64,000 nt of DNA from JAGNRR01 sp965230665 (GTDB lineage: Bacteria > Bacteroidota > Bacteroidia > Chitinophagales > Chitinophagaceae). The position numbers were made by a program, and so were the translations under genes. Where the stretch lies: assembly GCA_965230665.1 (NCBI GenBank), contig CBDDLM010000004.1, positions 2,356,001-2,420,000 of the forward strand, written 5' to 3'. How positions within the stretch are numbered: position 1 is the first letter of the stretch; each line of letters starts with the position of its first letter. Positions 42,639 to 51,219 of this stretch are shown piece after piece. A model generated the notes under the pieces. It did no database searches, had not been told where the DNA came from, and saw nothing but the letters and a program-made list of their open reading frames with translations.

Positions 42639-43979
42639 ATGATGAAAGAAAAGTCATATATCCAAGATTTATTTCTTCGACCGCGACTTTTTTGGTTGCT
42701 TACGGTGGTGGTATTGCTATATGTGCTGTCTATGCAACTTCCAATCCTGATGATTTTTGCGCATTTTATTCTACTAGGCATTATTCTTTTTTCCCTAATA
42801 GAATATGGAATTCTTTTCTTTACTAAGAATGAGGTATTTCTTAAGCGGTATATGGATGACGTACTAAGCAATTCAGACGAAAATCGTGTTTCAATAGAAT
42901 TGATGAGCGAGTTTGGTCTGCCGTTGCATATTACCTTGATTGATGAGTTGCCAGTTCAATTTCAAGAACGGAGATTTTCTATATCTGAAACGCTCAAAGC
43001 GGGAGATGAGAAAACAATTCGCTACAAACTAAGGCCCACAACAAGAGGAGAATATCATTTTGGTAAAACACATTTATATGCTACTACTTCTATTGGCTTC
43101 TTGCAACGCCGCTTTAGTACATCAGAAAATTTTATGGTAAAGGTGTATCCTTCTTATCTCAAATTAAAGCAATATGCAATTCGTGGTGTTGTATCAAGGG
43201 ATCAAATGAAGGGGAGTCGTAAAGTACGAAAAGGTATGAGTACTGAGTTTGACCAAATTAAGGATTATGTGAGAGGTGATGATGTTCGTACAATTAATTG
43301 GAAGGCAACCGCTCGTCGTTCGAACTTTATGGTAAATACTTATATGGACGAACGATCTCAGCAGGTTTTTTGTTTGATTGATAAAAGTCGATTAATGAAG
43401 TTACCATTTGATGGTGTGAGCCTCTTAGATTATTCCATCAATGCTGCACTCATGTTTAGTTACATTGCTTTGCAAAAGGATGATAAAGTTGGTTTAATCA
43501 CATTTGCCGATAGGGTAAGCGATGTTATTAAAGCTTCGAAAAATAGAAAACAGTTTAGTACAATTGTAGAACGGCTGTATAATCAAACAACGGAGTTTAA
43601 AGAAAGTGATTATGGCAATCTGCAGCGGGTTATAAAAAAAGATGTTGGCCAAAGAAGTCTTCTGCTGCTATTCACTAATTTCGAGACCTATGTCGGTTTC
43701 GAACGCAAGCTACCCTACTTCAAGATGTTGAACAAAAAGCACTTATTGTGCGTTGTTCTTTTCGAAAATACGGAGCTTAAGAATATTCATGAGGATCGAG
43801 ATAATAGTTTGGAAGATATCTATATTAAGACCATGGCCGATAAATATAATTATGAGAAGAAGATGATGCTCAAGGAGTTGCGAAAAAACGGGATATTAAG
43901 CATTTATAGTACACCAAAAGACTTATCTGTGAATGTAATGAATAAATATCTTGATTTAAAGACGAAGCGCTATATCTAA
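42639..43979 (+). CDS. DUF58 domain protein
   Basis: A 446-residue membrane-anchored protein. Two hydrophobic segments lie at about 18-65. The DUF58 signature DQIKDYVRGDDVRTINWKATARRSNFMVNTYMDERSQ is at about 205-240, within a VWA-like fold (VFCLIDKSRLM with a partial MIDAS). DUF58 proteins partner with MoxR ATPases encoded next to them. The gene follows moxR without a gap, is the last of the operon, and is followed by 71 bp before zapA. Confidence 0.92.
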   Translation: MMKEKSYIQDLFLRPRLFWLLTVVVLLYVLSMQLPILMIFAHFILLGIILFSLIEYGILFFTKNEVFLKRYMDDVLSNSDENRVSIELMSEFGLPLHITLIDELPVQFQERRFSISETLKAGDEKTIRYKLRPTTRGEYHFGKTHLYATTSIGFLQRRFSTSENFMVKVYPSYLKLKQYAIRGVVSRDQMKGSRKVRKGMSTEFDQIKDYVRGDDVRTINWKATARRSNFMVNTYMDERSQQVFCLIDKSRLMKLPFDGVSLLDYSINAALMFSYIALQKDDKVGLITFADRVSDVIKASKNRKQFSTIVERLYNQTTEFKESDYGNLQRVIKKDVGQRSLLLLFTNFETYVGFERKLPYFKMLNKKHLLCVVLFENTELKNIHEDRDNSLEDIYIKTMADKYNYEKKMMLKELRKNGILSIYSTPKDLSVNVMNKYLDLKTKRYI

Positions 43980-44050
43980 ATGGACCTAGATGTGGATTAA
44001 AAAAAACAAGAATCTAAGGAATCAAGAAAAGCTCAAATTATCTTAGTCGT

Positions 44051-44317
44051 GTGAGCCAAGTTACAATTAACCTCAAAATTCATAATCGATTCTATAAGAT
44101 TAAAGTGTTACCTGAAGATGAGGCATTTATTCGTGAAACAGCCGAGGAGATCAATAAACAGATCGAAGGGTTTCAGAAGAAATATAGAGGGCGCGATATA
44201 CAGGATTATTTTGCACTTACTATGATCGCGCGTATGACGGCAACCAAAGAAGTCAGTAGTATTGATGAGGATGAAATAATTGACGAAGTCAAAAAGATTT
44301 TTAAACTGATTTCCTGA
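44051..44317 (+). CDS. zapA: cell division protein ZapA
   Basis: An 88-residue protein with a ZapA-type N-terminal beta-hairpin (SQVTINLKIHNRFYKIKVLPEDEAFIRETAEEINKQI) and a C-terminal helix that forms the coiled-coil dimer. ZapA binds FtsZ and cross-links its filaments at the division site. The GTG at 44051 is the only start that gives the normal family beginning. It is preceded by TATCTTAG, one base off the -7 consensus, 4 nt before the GTG. The stop is 1 bp before the start of the PolX homologue. Confidence 0.9.
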   Translation: MSQVTINLKIHNRFYKIKVLPEDEAFIRETAEEINKQIEGFQKKYRGRDIQDYFALTMIARMTATKEVSSIDEDEIIDEVKKIFKLIS

Positions 44318-44318
44318 A

Positions 44319-45971
44319 ATGACGAATAAAGAAATCTCAGCACAGTTTTCAACCTTGGCTAAATTATTGGATATTCATAATGAACAATCGTTCAAGGCAA
44401 AGTCCTATACAAATGCCGCGTTCGTAATCGGCAAATTACCTTTTGAAATTGAAGAGGCCGGAATTGAAGCTTTAGAGGGACAATATGGAATCGGAAAGGG
44501 AATTATCAATGCTGTTCTCGAAATGATGGATACAGAGGAACTCCCTGAGTTGATGGCGGTTAAATCAAAAACACCCAAAGGTATTTTGGAGCTATTGTCT
44601 ATTCGGGGTATCGGACCAAAAAAAATTGGACAACTGTGGAGGGAATTGGAAATTGATAGTCCAGGTGCTTTATTATATGCTTGTAATGAGAATCGATTAA
44701 TCGGATTAAAAGGCTTCGGTGTTAAAACTCAAACATCGATACAAGAAAAAGTTGCTTTCTATTTTTCCAACCGCGGTAGTTTGTTGTGGAGCCAGGCAGA
44801 GGATATAATTCCTTCTATACTAAAGATGCTTCAAGAACTATTGCCTACAGCTACATTTAAAATTCTTGGAGATTATTATTGGCAGAATGAAACAGTCACC
44901 TCTTTTCATGTTCTGATAGGTTCATTGGAGATTCTAGAATTACCACAAGAAGATTGGGCGCTTCAGAAAGAAGAAAAAAACGAACGTACCTATTTGTATC
45001 GGGATGCACTTACTTTTAAGTTCAGTTATGTTCTAGGTGATGAGTTTGACAAATACGAGTTTGTTCATTCATTTTCTGAAGAACTGCAAGCGCAATTGGA
45101 CTTCTCAAAAATAGCTTCTTCTGATTCCGAGAAAGAAAAGTTTGAACGACTCCACTTAGATATAATGCCATCTTATTTACGTAATAATCCAAAGGCATTG
45201 GCTGCTGCTAAACAAAAGCTTCCAAGTATTATACAGTTTGAAGACATTAAAGGAGTTATTCATAGCCACACTAAATGGAGCGATGGAGTACATACTATTG
45301 AGGAAATGGCGAGGGCTTGCATAGATAAAGGATATGAGTACCTCGTTTTAAGTGATCACTCTAAGACATCAGTCTACGCCAATGGTCTTTCAGAAGAACG
45401 AATTATTGCGCAACAGGCTGAAATAGATGCGCTGAACACCAAGCTAAAACCTTTTAGAATATTTAAGAGTATAGAGTGTGATATTTTGGGAGATGGAAGT
45501 TTGGATTATACAGATGAAGTATTGGAAAGTTTTGACTTAGTGATATGCTCTGTACATCAAAACTTGAATATGACTCAAGAGAAAGCCATGACCAGGCTTA
45601 TTCGTGCTATTGAGCATCCGTACACCTCTATATTAGGACACCCAACTGGACGTTTGCTCATAACGCGTAAAGGGTATCCTATTGATCATAAAAAGATAAT
45701 TGATGCGTGTGCTGCGAATGAGGTAGTTATAGAAATTAACGCAAATCCAAGACGATTGGATATTGATTGGCGATGGGTTGATTACGCTATACAAAAAGAA
45801 GTATTACTTAGTATAAATCCAGATGCGCATCGTACGGAAGGTATTGATGATATCCGATATGGAGTTTTGGCAGCTCAAAAGGGAATGCTTACACCAGCTA
45901 TGAATTTAAGCTCGTTTACTTTGAATGAATTTGAAGAGTTTTTAATGTTACAGCACGAAAAACGTAAGTAA
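44319..45971 (+). CDS. PolX-family protein with intact PHP nuclease domain and inactivated polymerase site
   Basis: A 550-residue PolX homologue. N-terminal helix-hairpin-helix motifs (YGIGKGIIN at about 56; IRGIGPKKIGQLW at about 95; LKGFGVKTQTS at about 130) bind DNA. In the nucleotidyltransferase region the family sequence GS-x3-R-x3-T-x2-D-x-D is replaced by GDYYWQNETVTSFHVLI at 184-200, so the two catalytic aspartates are Ser and His. The third, normally in a VDLR-like strand, is also absent (TFKF). The C-terminal PHP domain keeps its metal motifs: IHSHTKWSDG (H315, H317), LSDHSKTS, IECDILGDGSLDY, GHPTGRLL and NPDAHRTEGIDD. It should be a 3'-5' exonuclease or AP endonuclease/phosphatase rather than a polymerase. 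It is coupled to zapA. Confidence 0.9.
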   Translation: MTNKEISAQFSTLAKLLDIHNEQSFKAKSYTNAAFVIGKLPFEIEEAGIEALEGQYGIGKGIINAVLEMMDTEELPELMAVKSKTPKGILELLSIRGIGPKKIGQLWRELEIDSPGALLYACNENRLIGLKGFGVKTQTSIQEKVAFYFSNRGSLLWSQAEDIIPSILKMLQELLPTATFKILGDYYWQNETVTSFHVLIGSLEILELPQEDWALQKEEKNERTYLYRDALTFKFSYVLGDEFDKYEFVHSFSEELQAQLDFSKIASSDSEKEKFERLHLDIMPSYLRNNPKALAAAKQKLPSIIQFEDIKGVIHSHTKWSDGVHTIEEMARACIDKGYEYLVLSDHSKTSVYANGLSEERIIAQQAEIDALNTKLKPFRIFKSIECDILGDGSLDYTDEVLESFDLVICSVHQNLNMTQEKAMTRLIRAIEHPYTSILGHPTGRLLITRKGYPIDHKKIIDACAANEVVIEINANPRRLDIDWRWVDYAIQKEVLLSINPDAHRTEGIDDIRYGVLAAQKGMLTPAMNLSSFTLNEFEEFLMLQHEKRK

Positions 45972-46013
45972 TGCCTACTTATTACGTAAGGCTAGAAAAC
46001 GCAGGCTTTTCGT

Positions 46014-46021
46014 TATATTTG
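46014..46021 (+). promoter_or_regulatory. -7 promoter element TATATTTG
   Basis: Exact TAnnTTTG match, 20 nt before the ATG at 46042. The in-frame GTG at 46021 begins with the last base of this element and is therefore not the start. Confidence 0.55.
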
Positions 46022-46041
46022 TGAACCAACTTTTTATATCG

Positions 46042-47760
46042 ATGTCTAAATTTTATTTTATAGAAGAGGGTAAGGTGCTGTTGAATAAAACCAAGTGGTT
46101 TAAGCAAAGAGAAATTGCCCAGGTAGATGAAACTACGCAAGAAGCAGTTTTGGAAACACTTGTTCAAAAATTTGATGAAATTACAAAGGAATGGGATGAA
46201 TTTAAAGCACTGTTCGAAGAGGAGACTGAGATTACTCGATTAGCAGGAAAGCTATCGCGCAAGAAATCGTATTTCAGCAAAGCAAAGGCTATTGGTGATT
46301 ATGATGGATTATACGATGAAATCGTGTCAATAGAAAAAAAGATAGAAGAGCGTGTCTTAGAGGTTGTAAAAAATAAGCTTGAATTGTGTGATGAGTTGGA
46401 AGCCATAAAAGAACCTGAAAGCTGGAAAGAAGCAACGGCTAAACTTACTGAAATTAGAAAAGCGTTTAGCGAATTGCCACAAGTTCCACATCCGGACGAC
46501 GAGCGGTTGAAGAAACGGCTAGAAGAATTAATAAATGATTTCTTTATTGAGAAGTCTAAACATCATAAGGAATTTGAGAAGGATCTAATGGTCAACCTTT
46601 CCAAGAAAATCGAGCTATGTGAACGTGCCGAGGGAATAAAGGAAAGTGAAGATTGGCGGAAGACAACTGAGACATACGCACAGTTGTTTGAACTCTGGAA
46701 GGCAATTGGTCCTGTGCCTCGCCACAAAAGTGAGGAGTTATGGATGCGATATAATGCAGCAAAGGACTATTTCTATGCACGTAAACAAAAGTTTTATGAT
46801 GAACTCATAGAGAACCTCGAATCAAACTTAAGAGAAAAAGAATCCTTAATTACACAGGCTATAGCTATACAAGATAGCGAGGATTGGAATAAGACAACTG
46901 AGAAAATGAACGAGCTTTTAGAAGCTTGGAAGAAGATAGGTGGAGTCGGTAAAGATAAAAGTGATGATGTATGGAACCGTTTTAATGAAGCAAGAAATAC
47001 TTTTTTTACCAAAAAGAAAAATCATTTTGCTAAACGTAAAGTGGAGTTAGAAGATAATTTGGCAAAGAAAATGGCCCTTGCAAAACGAGCTGAAGAATTA
47101 AAGGAGACTAAGGATTTTGACCAAGGAACGAAAGAGTTTCATGAGTTAATGGAAGAGTGGAAAGCTATTGGATATGCACCTAGGAAACAAGCAAACGAAC
47201 AATGGGATATTTTCATAGGTGCACGAAAACACTTTTTTGAAAGAAAAGATTCTGTTCGAGATGCCGAGCGCGGAGATATTCTGGAAGCATTAAATGCAAA
47301 AATTGGACGAAATATAGGGTTTATTAATAAACTCCAAAAGGAACTGAGTATTGAGCAAGAAGTCGTTGCAGATGCCAAAGAACGGTTGGAGAATATAGCA
47401 CCAAGCGTTAATGCTTTTGAAAGTCAAGAACGTTATGAAAAGATTCTAAAAGAAGCGGAAGCTAATTTAGCAAAGGTCCAAAGGAAAATAGATGATGTAC
47501 AGCTCAAAATTGATGCAGACAAAAAAGAAAGAGGACGACTCTATTATCAGCAAAAACGAGCTGAAGAACGTAATCCAGAATTAGCCAAGGAGCGTGAAGA
47601 AAAAGAGGCACAACGAAAGGCTGAACGTGAAAAAAGAAGGAAAGAGGGTAAGACTTATGAGAAAGGGAATCGTAGAAAGAACCATGAACCCAAAAAAACA
47701 TCGGAAACCTTGCTTGGAGCACAGTTAAAAGGTCTGAACTTTGACGGTTTAGAGGATTAA
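46042..47760 (+). CDS. DUF349 repeat protein
   Basis: A 572-residue soluble, highly charged helical protein made of four to five DUF349 repeats between about residues 55 and 400. Each repeat contains a W-x2-A/T-x2-W or KAIGPVPRHKSEELWxRYxAAKDYFF-type segment. The remainder (about 410-540) is a coiled coil and the C-terminus is basic (RREKRRKEGKTYEKGNRRKN). DUF349 proteins are tied to RNA and stringent-response functions only loosely. The start is set by the upstream -7 element. It is a single-gene unit. Confidence 0.85.
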   Translation: MSKFYFIEEGKVLLNKTKWFKQREIAQVDETTQEAVLETLVQKFDEITKEWDEFKALFEEETEITRLAGKLSRKKSYFSKAKAIGDYDGLYDEIVSIEKKIEERVLEVVKNKLELCDELEAIKEPESWKEATAKLTEIRKAFSELPQVPHPDDERLKKRLEELINDFFIEKSKHHKEFEKDLMVNLSKKIELCERAEGIKESEDWRKTTETYAQLFELWKAIGPVPRHKSEELWMRYNAAKDYFYARKQKFYDELIENLESNLREKESLITQAIAIQDSEDWNKTTEKMNELLEAWKKIGGVGKDKSDDVWNRFNEARNTFFTKKKNHFAKRKVELEDNLAKKMALAKRAEELKETKDFDQGTKEFHELMEEWKAIGYAPRKQANEQWDIFIGARKHFFERKDSVRDAERGDILEALNAKIGRNIGFINKLQKELSIEQEVVADAKERLENIAPSVNAFESQERYEKILKEAEANLAKVQRKIDDVQLKIDADKKERGRLYYQQKRAEERNPELAKEREEKEAQRKAEREKRRKEGKTYEKGNRRKNHEPKKTSETLLGAQLKGLNFDGLED

Positions 47761-47824
47761 TTGTTCTTCTTATCTTACAACTCCATCAAAATGGATTATC
47801 TTGCGATCCCATTTAATAGATGTT

Positions 47825-48895
47825 ATGGAGCAAACTGTTTTTAATCAAATCGAAGAATTGGAGCACGAGCAAGTTGTGCTTTGTCATGATAAACACACAG
47901 GTCTAAATGCTATTATTGCAATACATGATACGACCTTAGGGCCCGCTTTAGGAGGAACCAGAATGTGGAACTATAAAACTAAAGAGGCTGGCATTACAGA
48001 TGCCTTGCGGTTGTCTCGGGGGATGACCTATAAGGCGGCCATTTCTGGTTTAAATTTAGGGGGTGGAAAGGCTGTTATAATTGGAGATCCAACCACCAAA
48101 AGTGAAGCGCTATGGCGTAGATATGGCAAGTTCGTAGACTCGTTAGGAGGTAAATATATTACAGCAGAAGATGTTAACACCAGTACCAAGGATATGGAGT
48201 ATATTCATATGGAAACGAAACATGTTACTGGGATACCGAAATATATGGGGGGGAGTGGAGACCCTTCTCCGTTCACAGCGTATGGAACGTTTGTTGGTAT
48301 CAAAGCCTGCGCGCAAAGTAGATGGGGGAATGATTCCTTGAGTGCAAAGAAAATTCTTGTTCAAGGTGTAGGACATGTGGGGCAATATCTCGTTGATCAT
48401 TTGACAAAGGCTGGAGCCGAAGTGCTGATTTCTGACATTGATCAAAGGAAAATTAAAGAAACAGTTGACCAGTATGGAGCCAAGGTTGTAGATCCTAACG
48501 AGATATTCAATATTGATATTGACATTTATGCTCCATGTGCTTTAGGAGCAACTATAAATGATGATAGTATTCCTAAATTAAAATGTGAGATTATAGCTGG
48601 GGCCGCCAATAATCAATTAAAGAACGAGGATATTCATGGTAAGGCTCTAATAGAAAAGGATATTTTATACGCTCCGGATTTTTTAATTAATGCTGGTGGA
48701 TTAATGAATGTGGCGGCAGAGGCTTATGGAGTCTATAATGAACAGAAGGTAACCGCCGATGTCGAAGAGATCTATGGACGTATGCATATGATTTTCGATA
48801 AGGCCAAGGCTGAGAACCTAACCAATCAGGCAGCTGCCATTAAACTTGCAGAAGAACGTATAGCGGCTATTGGTAAGATTAAGTCCGTATTATAA
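47825..48895 (+). CDS. leucine dehydrogenase (Leu/Glu/Phe/Val dehydrogenase family)
   Basis: A 356-residue NAD-dependent amino acid dehydrogenase that reversibly deaminates branched-chain amino acids to 2-oxo acids. Hallmarks are LGPALGGTRMW at about residue 38, MTYKAAISGLNLGGGKAVI (catalytic lysines, about 68-87), EDVNTSTKDM, and the Rossmann segment GVGHVGQYLV at about 180. The substrate is assigned from the Bacillus-type leucine dehydrogenase motifs; valine or phenylalanine cannot be excluded. The start at 47825 is chosen over one 24 nt upstream because it gives the usual MEQTVFNQIEELEHEQVV beginning. It ends at an intrinsic terminator. Confidence 0.9.
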   Translation: MEQTVFNQIEELEHEQVVLCHDKHTGLNAIIAIHDTTLGPALGGTRMWNYKTKEAGITDALRLSRGMTYKAAISGLNLGGGKAVIIGDPTTKSEALWRRYGKFVDSLGGKYITAEDVNTSTKDMEYIHMETKHVTGIPKYMGGSGDPSPFTAYGTFVGIKACAQSRWGNDSLSAKKILVQGVGHVGQYLVDHLTKAGAEVLISDIDQRKIKETVDQYGAKVVDPNEIFNIDIDIYAPCALGATINDDSIPKLKCEIIAGAANNQLKNEDIHGKALIEKDILYAPDFLINAGGLMNVAAEAYGVYNEQKVTADVEEIYGRMHMIFDKAKAENLTNQAAAIKLAEERIAAIGKIKSVL

Positions 48896-48914
48896 ATAGA
48901 TTTTATCTCAAAAC

Positions 48915-48944
48915 AAAAAAACGTAGCCTAGCTACGTTTTTTTT
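48915..48944. terminator. intrinsic terminator after leucine dehydrogenase
   Basis: Stem ACGTAGC (48921-48927), loop CTA and GCTACGT (48931-48937), flanked by A and T runs that extend the pairing. It can act for both the dehydrogenase and the convergent ferritin gene. Confidence 0.9.
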
Positions 48945-48973
48945 GTTTTTGATTATAAAATGAATTAATCAGG

Positions 48974-49477
48974 TTATTCACCTTCTACATTCACCGTAAG
49001 AATATCTTTATCAAATAAGTATAGACCTGATTTCTCATCGCCAATGAGCTCTAGTTTATCTAATAAGGTACGTGCTAACGCTTCTTCTTCTATTTGTTCT
49101 GCCACATACCACTGCAAAAAGTTATGTGTCGTGTAATCCTTCTCTTGTAATGAGAGGTCCACTAAGTCATTAATACTTTTAGAAACCATCATCTCATGTT
49201 CTAAAAGTTGTTTAAAGGCATGATTAATAGAAGGATAAGTTTGCATAGGTGCTTCTAGGGCCGGAATTGTTGCAAAACCGCCACGGTCATTAATAAAATG
49301 AATAAGTTTAAGCATATGCATACGTTCTTCATCGCTATGACGGTAGAAAAATGCTGTAACATTATCAATACCAGGCTGAATCTCCGCCCAACTGGCCATA
49401 GCCAAGTATACTTGAGATGATTGTGCTTCGATTTTCACTTGCTCATTTAGAGCATCTTTCATTTTTTGAGATAACAT
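48974..49477 (-). CDS. ftnA: ferritin (non-haem iron storage)
   Basis: A 167-residue four-helix ferritin subunit. The ferroxidase residues are visible: E17 (KIEAQSSQVYLAMASWAE), HSDEERMHMLKLIHFINDRGG with E and H at about 50-53, and E94/Q127-like residues in LEHEMMVS and LQWYVAEQIEEE. It stores iron as a mineral core in a 24-mer shell and protects from oxidative damage. It has its own promoter with the -7 box at 49500-49507. Bacterioferritin is less likely because the haem-binding methionine motif is absent. Confidence 0.93.
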   Translation of the reverse strand: MLSQKMKDALNEQVKIEAQSSQVYLAMASWAEIQPGIDNVTAFFYRHSDEERMHMLKLIHFINDRGGFATIPALEAPMQTYPSINHAFKQLLEHEMMVSKSINDLVDLSLQEKDYTTHNFLQWYVAEQIEEEALARTLLDKLELIGDEKSGLYLFDKDILTVNVEGE

Positions 49478-49499
49478 AGCTTCTTGTTTTAATTAAATA

Positions 49500-49507
49500 C
49501 AAAGATA
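49500..49507 (-). promoter_or_regulatory. -7 promoter element TATCTTTG of the ferritin gene
   Basis: Exact TAnnTTTG match on the minus strand, 22 nt before the ferritin ATG. Confidence 0.55.
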
Positions 49508-49542
49508 ATTTAATTAGATGCGAAAAAGTACTTTATTAAAAA

Positions 49543-49570
49543 AAAGCCCCTTTTTATAAAGGAGCTTTTC
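49543..49570 (-). terminator. intrinsic terminator of the trigger factor gene
   Basis: On the minus strand AAAAGCTCCTTT and AAAGGGGCTTTT-like arms pair (one mismatch) and are followed by a T-run, 23 bp after the trigger factor stop. Confidence 0.7.
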
Positions 49571-49592
49571 AAATGCTTTGTTTTCTTCAGGA

Positions 49593-50948
49593 TTAGTGTT
49601 GGTGCGAATGAGGTAATTTGATGAAGTCCTCAACCGCTATTTTCTTTTCTTCAGTTTCAAATTTTTGCTCTAAGAAATCGAATACTTTATTGTTTAATAC
49701 TTGTCGATATGTTTTTTCATATGTATCTCTATCCTGCATTTGTTTATTGATAAACTGTTGAACCCATTCAGCGGTCTCATCAAAGGCTTGACCACCAAAG
49801 TACTGTTGTAACTGGGCTTTAACGGCCGTCTCAATCTCATCTTTCGTTACATCGATATTGTTTTCTTCAACAATTTTTTTAAGGATTAATTCCCAACGAA
49901 TCCCATGTTCAAAATTGCTATAGTTTGACTCTACATCTTCCATGGTCTGATACTTGTCTTCCGAAACAAGCAACCAACGTTTAAGAAATTCATTTGGTAA
50001 TTCGAATGTAGTTTCATGAATAAATCGCTCATAAATTTCATTATGAAGAAAGTTCTTAGCTTGACTACTCCAGTAGTTTTCAATATCTTTTTTTACTTGA
50101 GCTCTGAATTCGTCTTCTGTTTTTATTTCTTGATTCGGATAGATTTGTTTAAAGAAATCTTCGTTCAATTCTGGCTTTTCAACCAAACCGATTTTAGTTA
50201 AGGTAAACGTGAATGTTTTATCCTTATTTTCCTCAACTGCTGGGTCTAGGTCAAGATCTTTGATAATGGCGGGCAATACATCTTCATTAAGCATATCTTT
50301 TATTTTCATGCTAATGCTGCCATCAACCTTCTGTCCCATTAATTCCTTTTGAGCCTTTTTGGTGAAATATTTCAATAACAAAGAATTTTCTTTAGCCTCA
50401 TCTTCGGTTCCTTCTTCTCTTATCGAAACATTTAATACATTATCCTCTACACTTACTTCTTCTACATCTTGCATATTGCCCGCTTTGTAGCGAAAGCGTT
50501 CTACCTCCTCATTGATCATTTCTTCTGTTACTTCAACCTGGTGAAGAGGCCATTTTTCCTTTTTATCTAATAACGATAATTTCATTTCAGGAACCGCAGC
50601 AAACTCGTATTCAAACACGTAGTCTCCTTCACTATTCATGTCAAGCTTCAATTGTGCTTGAGATGCTGCAGGTAAAGGCCGAGCTAAAAATTCAATTTTT
50701 TGTTCAATAAGGTACTTTTCTAATTCAGTACCCGCTAATCGTAAAACCTCTTCCTGAAAGATACCAGGTCCGTACATTTTCTTAAGCATACCTGCGGGTA
50801 CCATCCCTTTTCTAAAACCAGGTAGGTTTGCCTGTTTTGCCTGTTTCTTTAATGTAGAGTTAAAGGCTGGAACATAATCGTCCTTAGCTAAGGTGATTAT
50901 GATTTTTTCGTGATGCGTTCCGATGTTTTCTTGTGCTACTGTGGCCAT
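49593..50948 (-). CDS. tig: trigger factor, ribosome-associated chaperone
   Basis: A 451-residue ribosome-bound chaperone with prolyl isomerase fold that meets nascent chains at the exit tunnel. The N-terminal ribosome-docking motif is visible as LPGFRKGMVPAGMLKKMYG at about residues 42-60. The FKBP-like middle domain (about 160-235) and the long helical C-terminal arms follow. The PPIase domain is poorly conserved, as is common in Bacteroidota. The region upstream carries a structured stem-loop and the tRNA-Leu gene on the same strand. Confidence 0.92.
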   Translation of the reverse strand: MATVAQENIGTHHEKIIITLAKDDYVPAFNSTLKKQAKQANLPGFRKGMVPAGMLKKMYGPGIFQEEVLRLAGTELEKYLIEQKIEFLARPLPAASQAQLKLDMNSEGDYVFEYEFAAVPEMKLSLLDKKEKWPLHQVEVTEEMINEEVERFRYKAGNMQDVEEVSVEDNVLNVSIREEGTEDEAKENSLLLKYFTKKAQKELMGQKVDGSISMKIKDMLNEDVLPAIIKDLDLDPAVEENKDKTFTFTLTKIGLVEKPELNEDFFKQIYPNQEIKTEDEFRAQVKKDIENYWSSQAKNFLHNEIYERFIHETTFELPNEFLKRWLLVSEDKYQTMEDVESNYSNFEHGIRWELILKKIVEENNIDVTKDEIETAVKAQLQQYFGGQAFDETAEWVQQFINKQMQDRDTYEKTYRQVLNNKVFDFLEQKFETEEKKIAVEDFIKLPHSHQH

Positions 50949-50971
50949 AATATCAGCTTATTTTAAATATC

Positions 50972-51024
50972 AAACGCTGACACTTCGACATCCTGAAGGT
51001 TCAGAACAGTAGTGACAGCGTTTG
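50972..51024 (-). promoter_or_regulatory. two-tier stem-loop between tRNA-Leu and tig
   Basis: Arms 50972-50984 (AAACGCTGACACT) and 51012-51024 (AGTGACAGCGTTT) form a 13 bp helix with one mismatch. Inside it is a second 5 bp hairpin at 50993-51004 (CTGAA-GG-TTCAG). It sits between the tRNA 3' end and the trigger factor start codon, so it could be a tRNA processing or termination signal, or a leader structure of tig mRNA. Confidence 0.5.
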
Positions 51025-51030
51025 TTTAGT

Positions 51031-51112
51031 GCGGGTGAAGGGACTCGAACCCCCAAGCCGTGAAGCACTAGATCCTAAGTCTAGCGTGTCTACCAATTTC
51101 ACCACACCCGCT
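51031..51112 (-). tRNA. tRNA-Leu (anticodon UAG)
   Basis: On the minus strand: acceptor stem GCGGGTG/CACCCGC with discriminator A, D-arm GGTAGACACG, anticodon stem CTAGA/TCTAG with loop CTTAGGA (anticodon TAG), variable arm, and T-arm GGTTCGAGTCC. CCA is not encoded. It is the second tRNA-Leu of the window and lies 82 bp upstream of tig on the same strand. Confidence 0.95.
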
Positions 51113-51219
51113 TATTTATGGGACGGCAAAGGTATTGTTTTTTAATAAAAAAAGTGCTTTTGTCAATTCAATTTTTGAGAACCAATCTTCGGGCGATATT
51201 TTCGTTATTTTAGTAACGC

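Noticed and set aside
46021..46041. GTG at 46021 as start of the DUF349 gene
   Set aside because: Its first base is the last base of the TATATTTG promoter element; the ATG at 46042 is 20 nt downstream of it.
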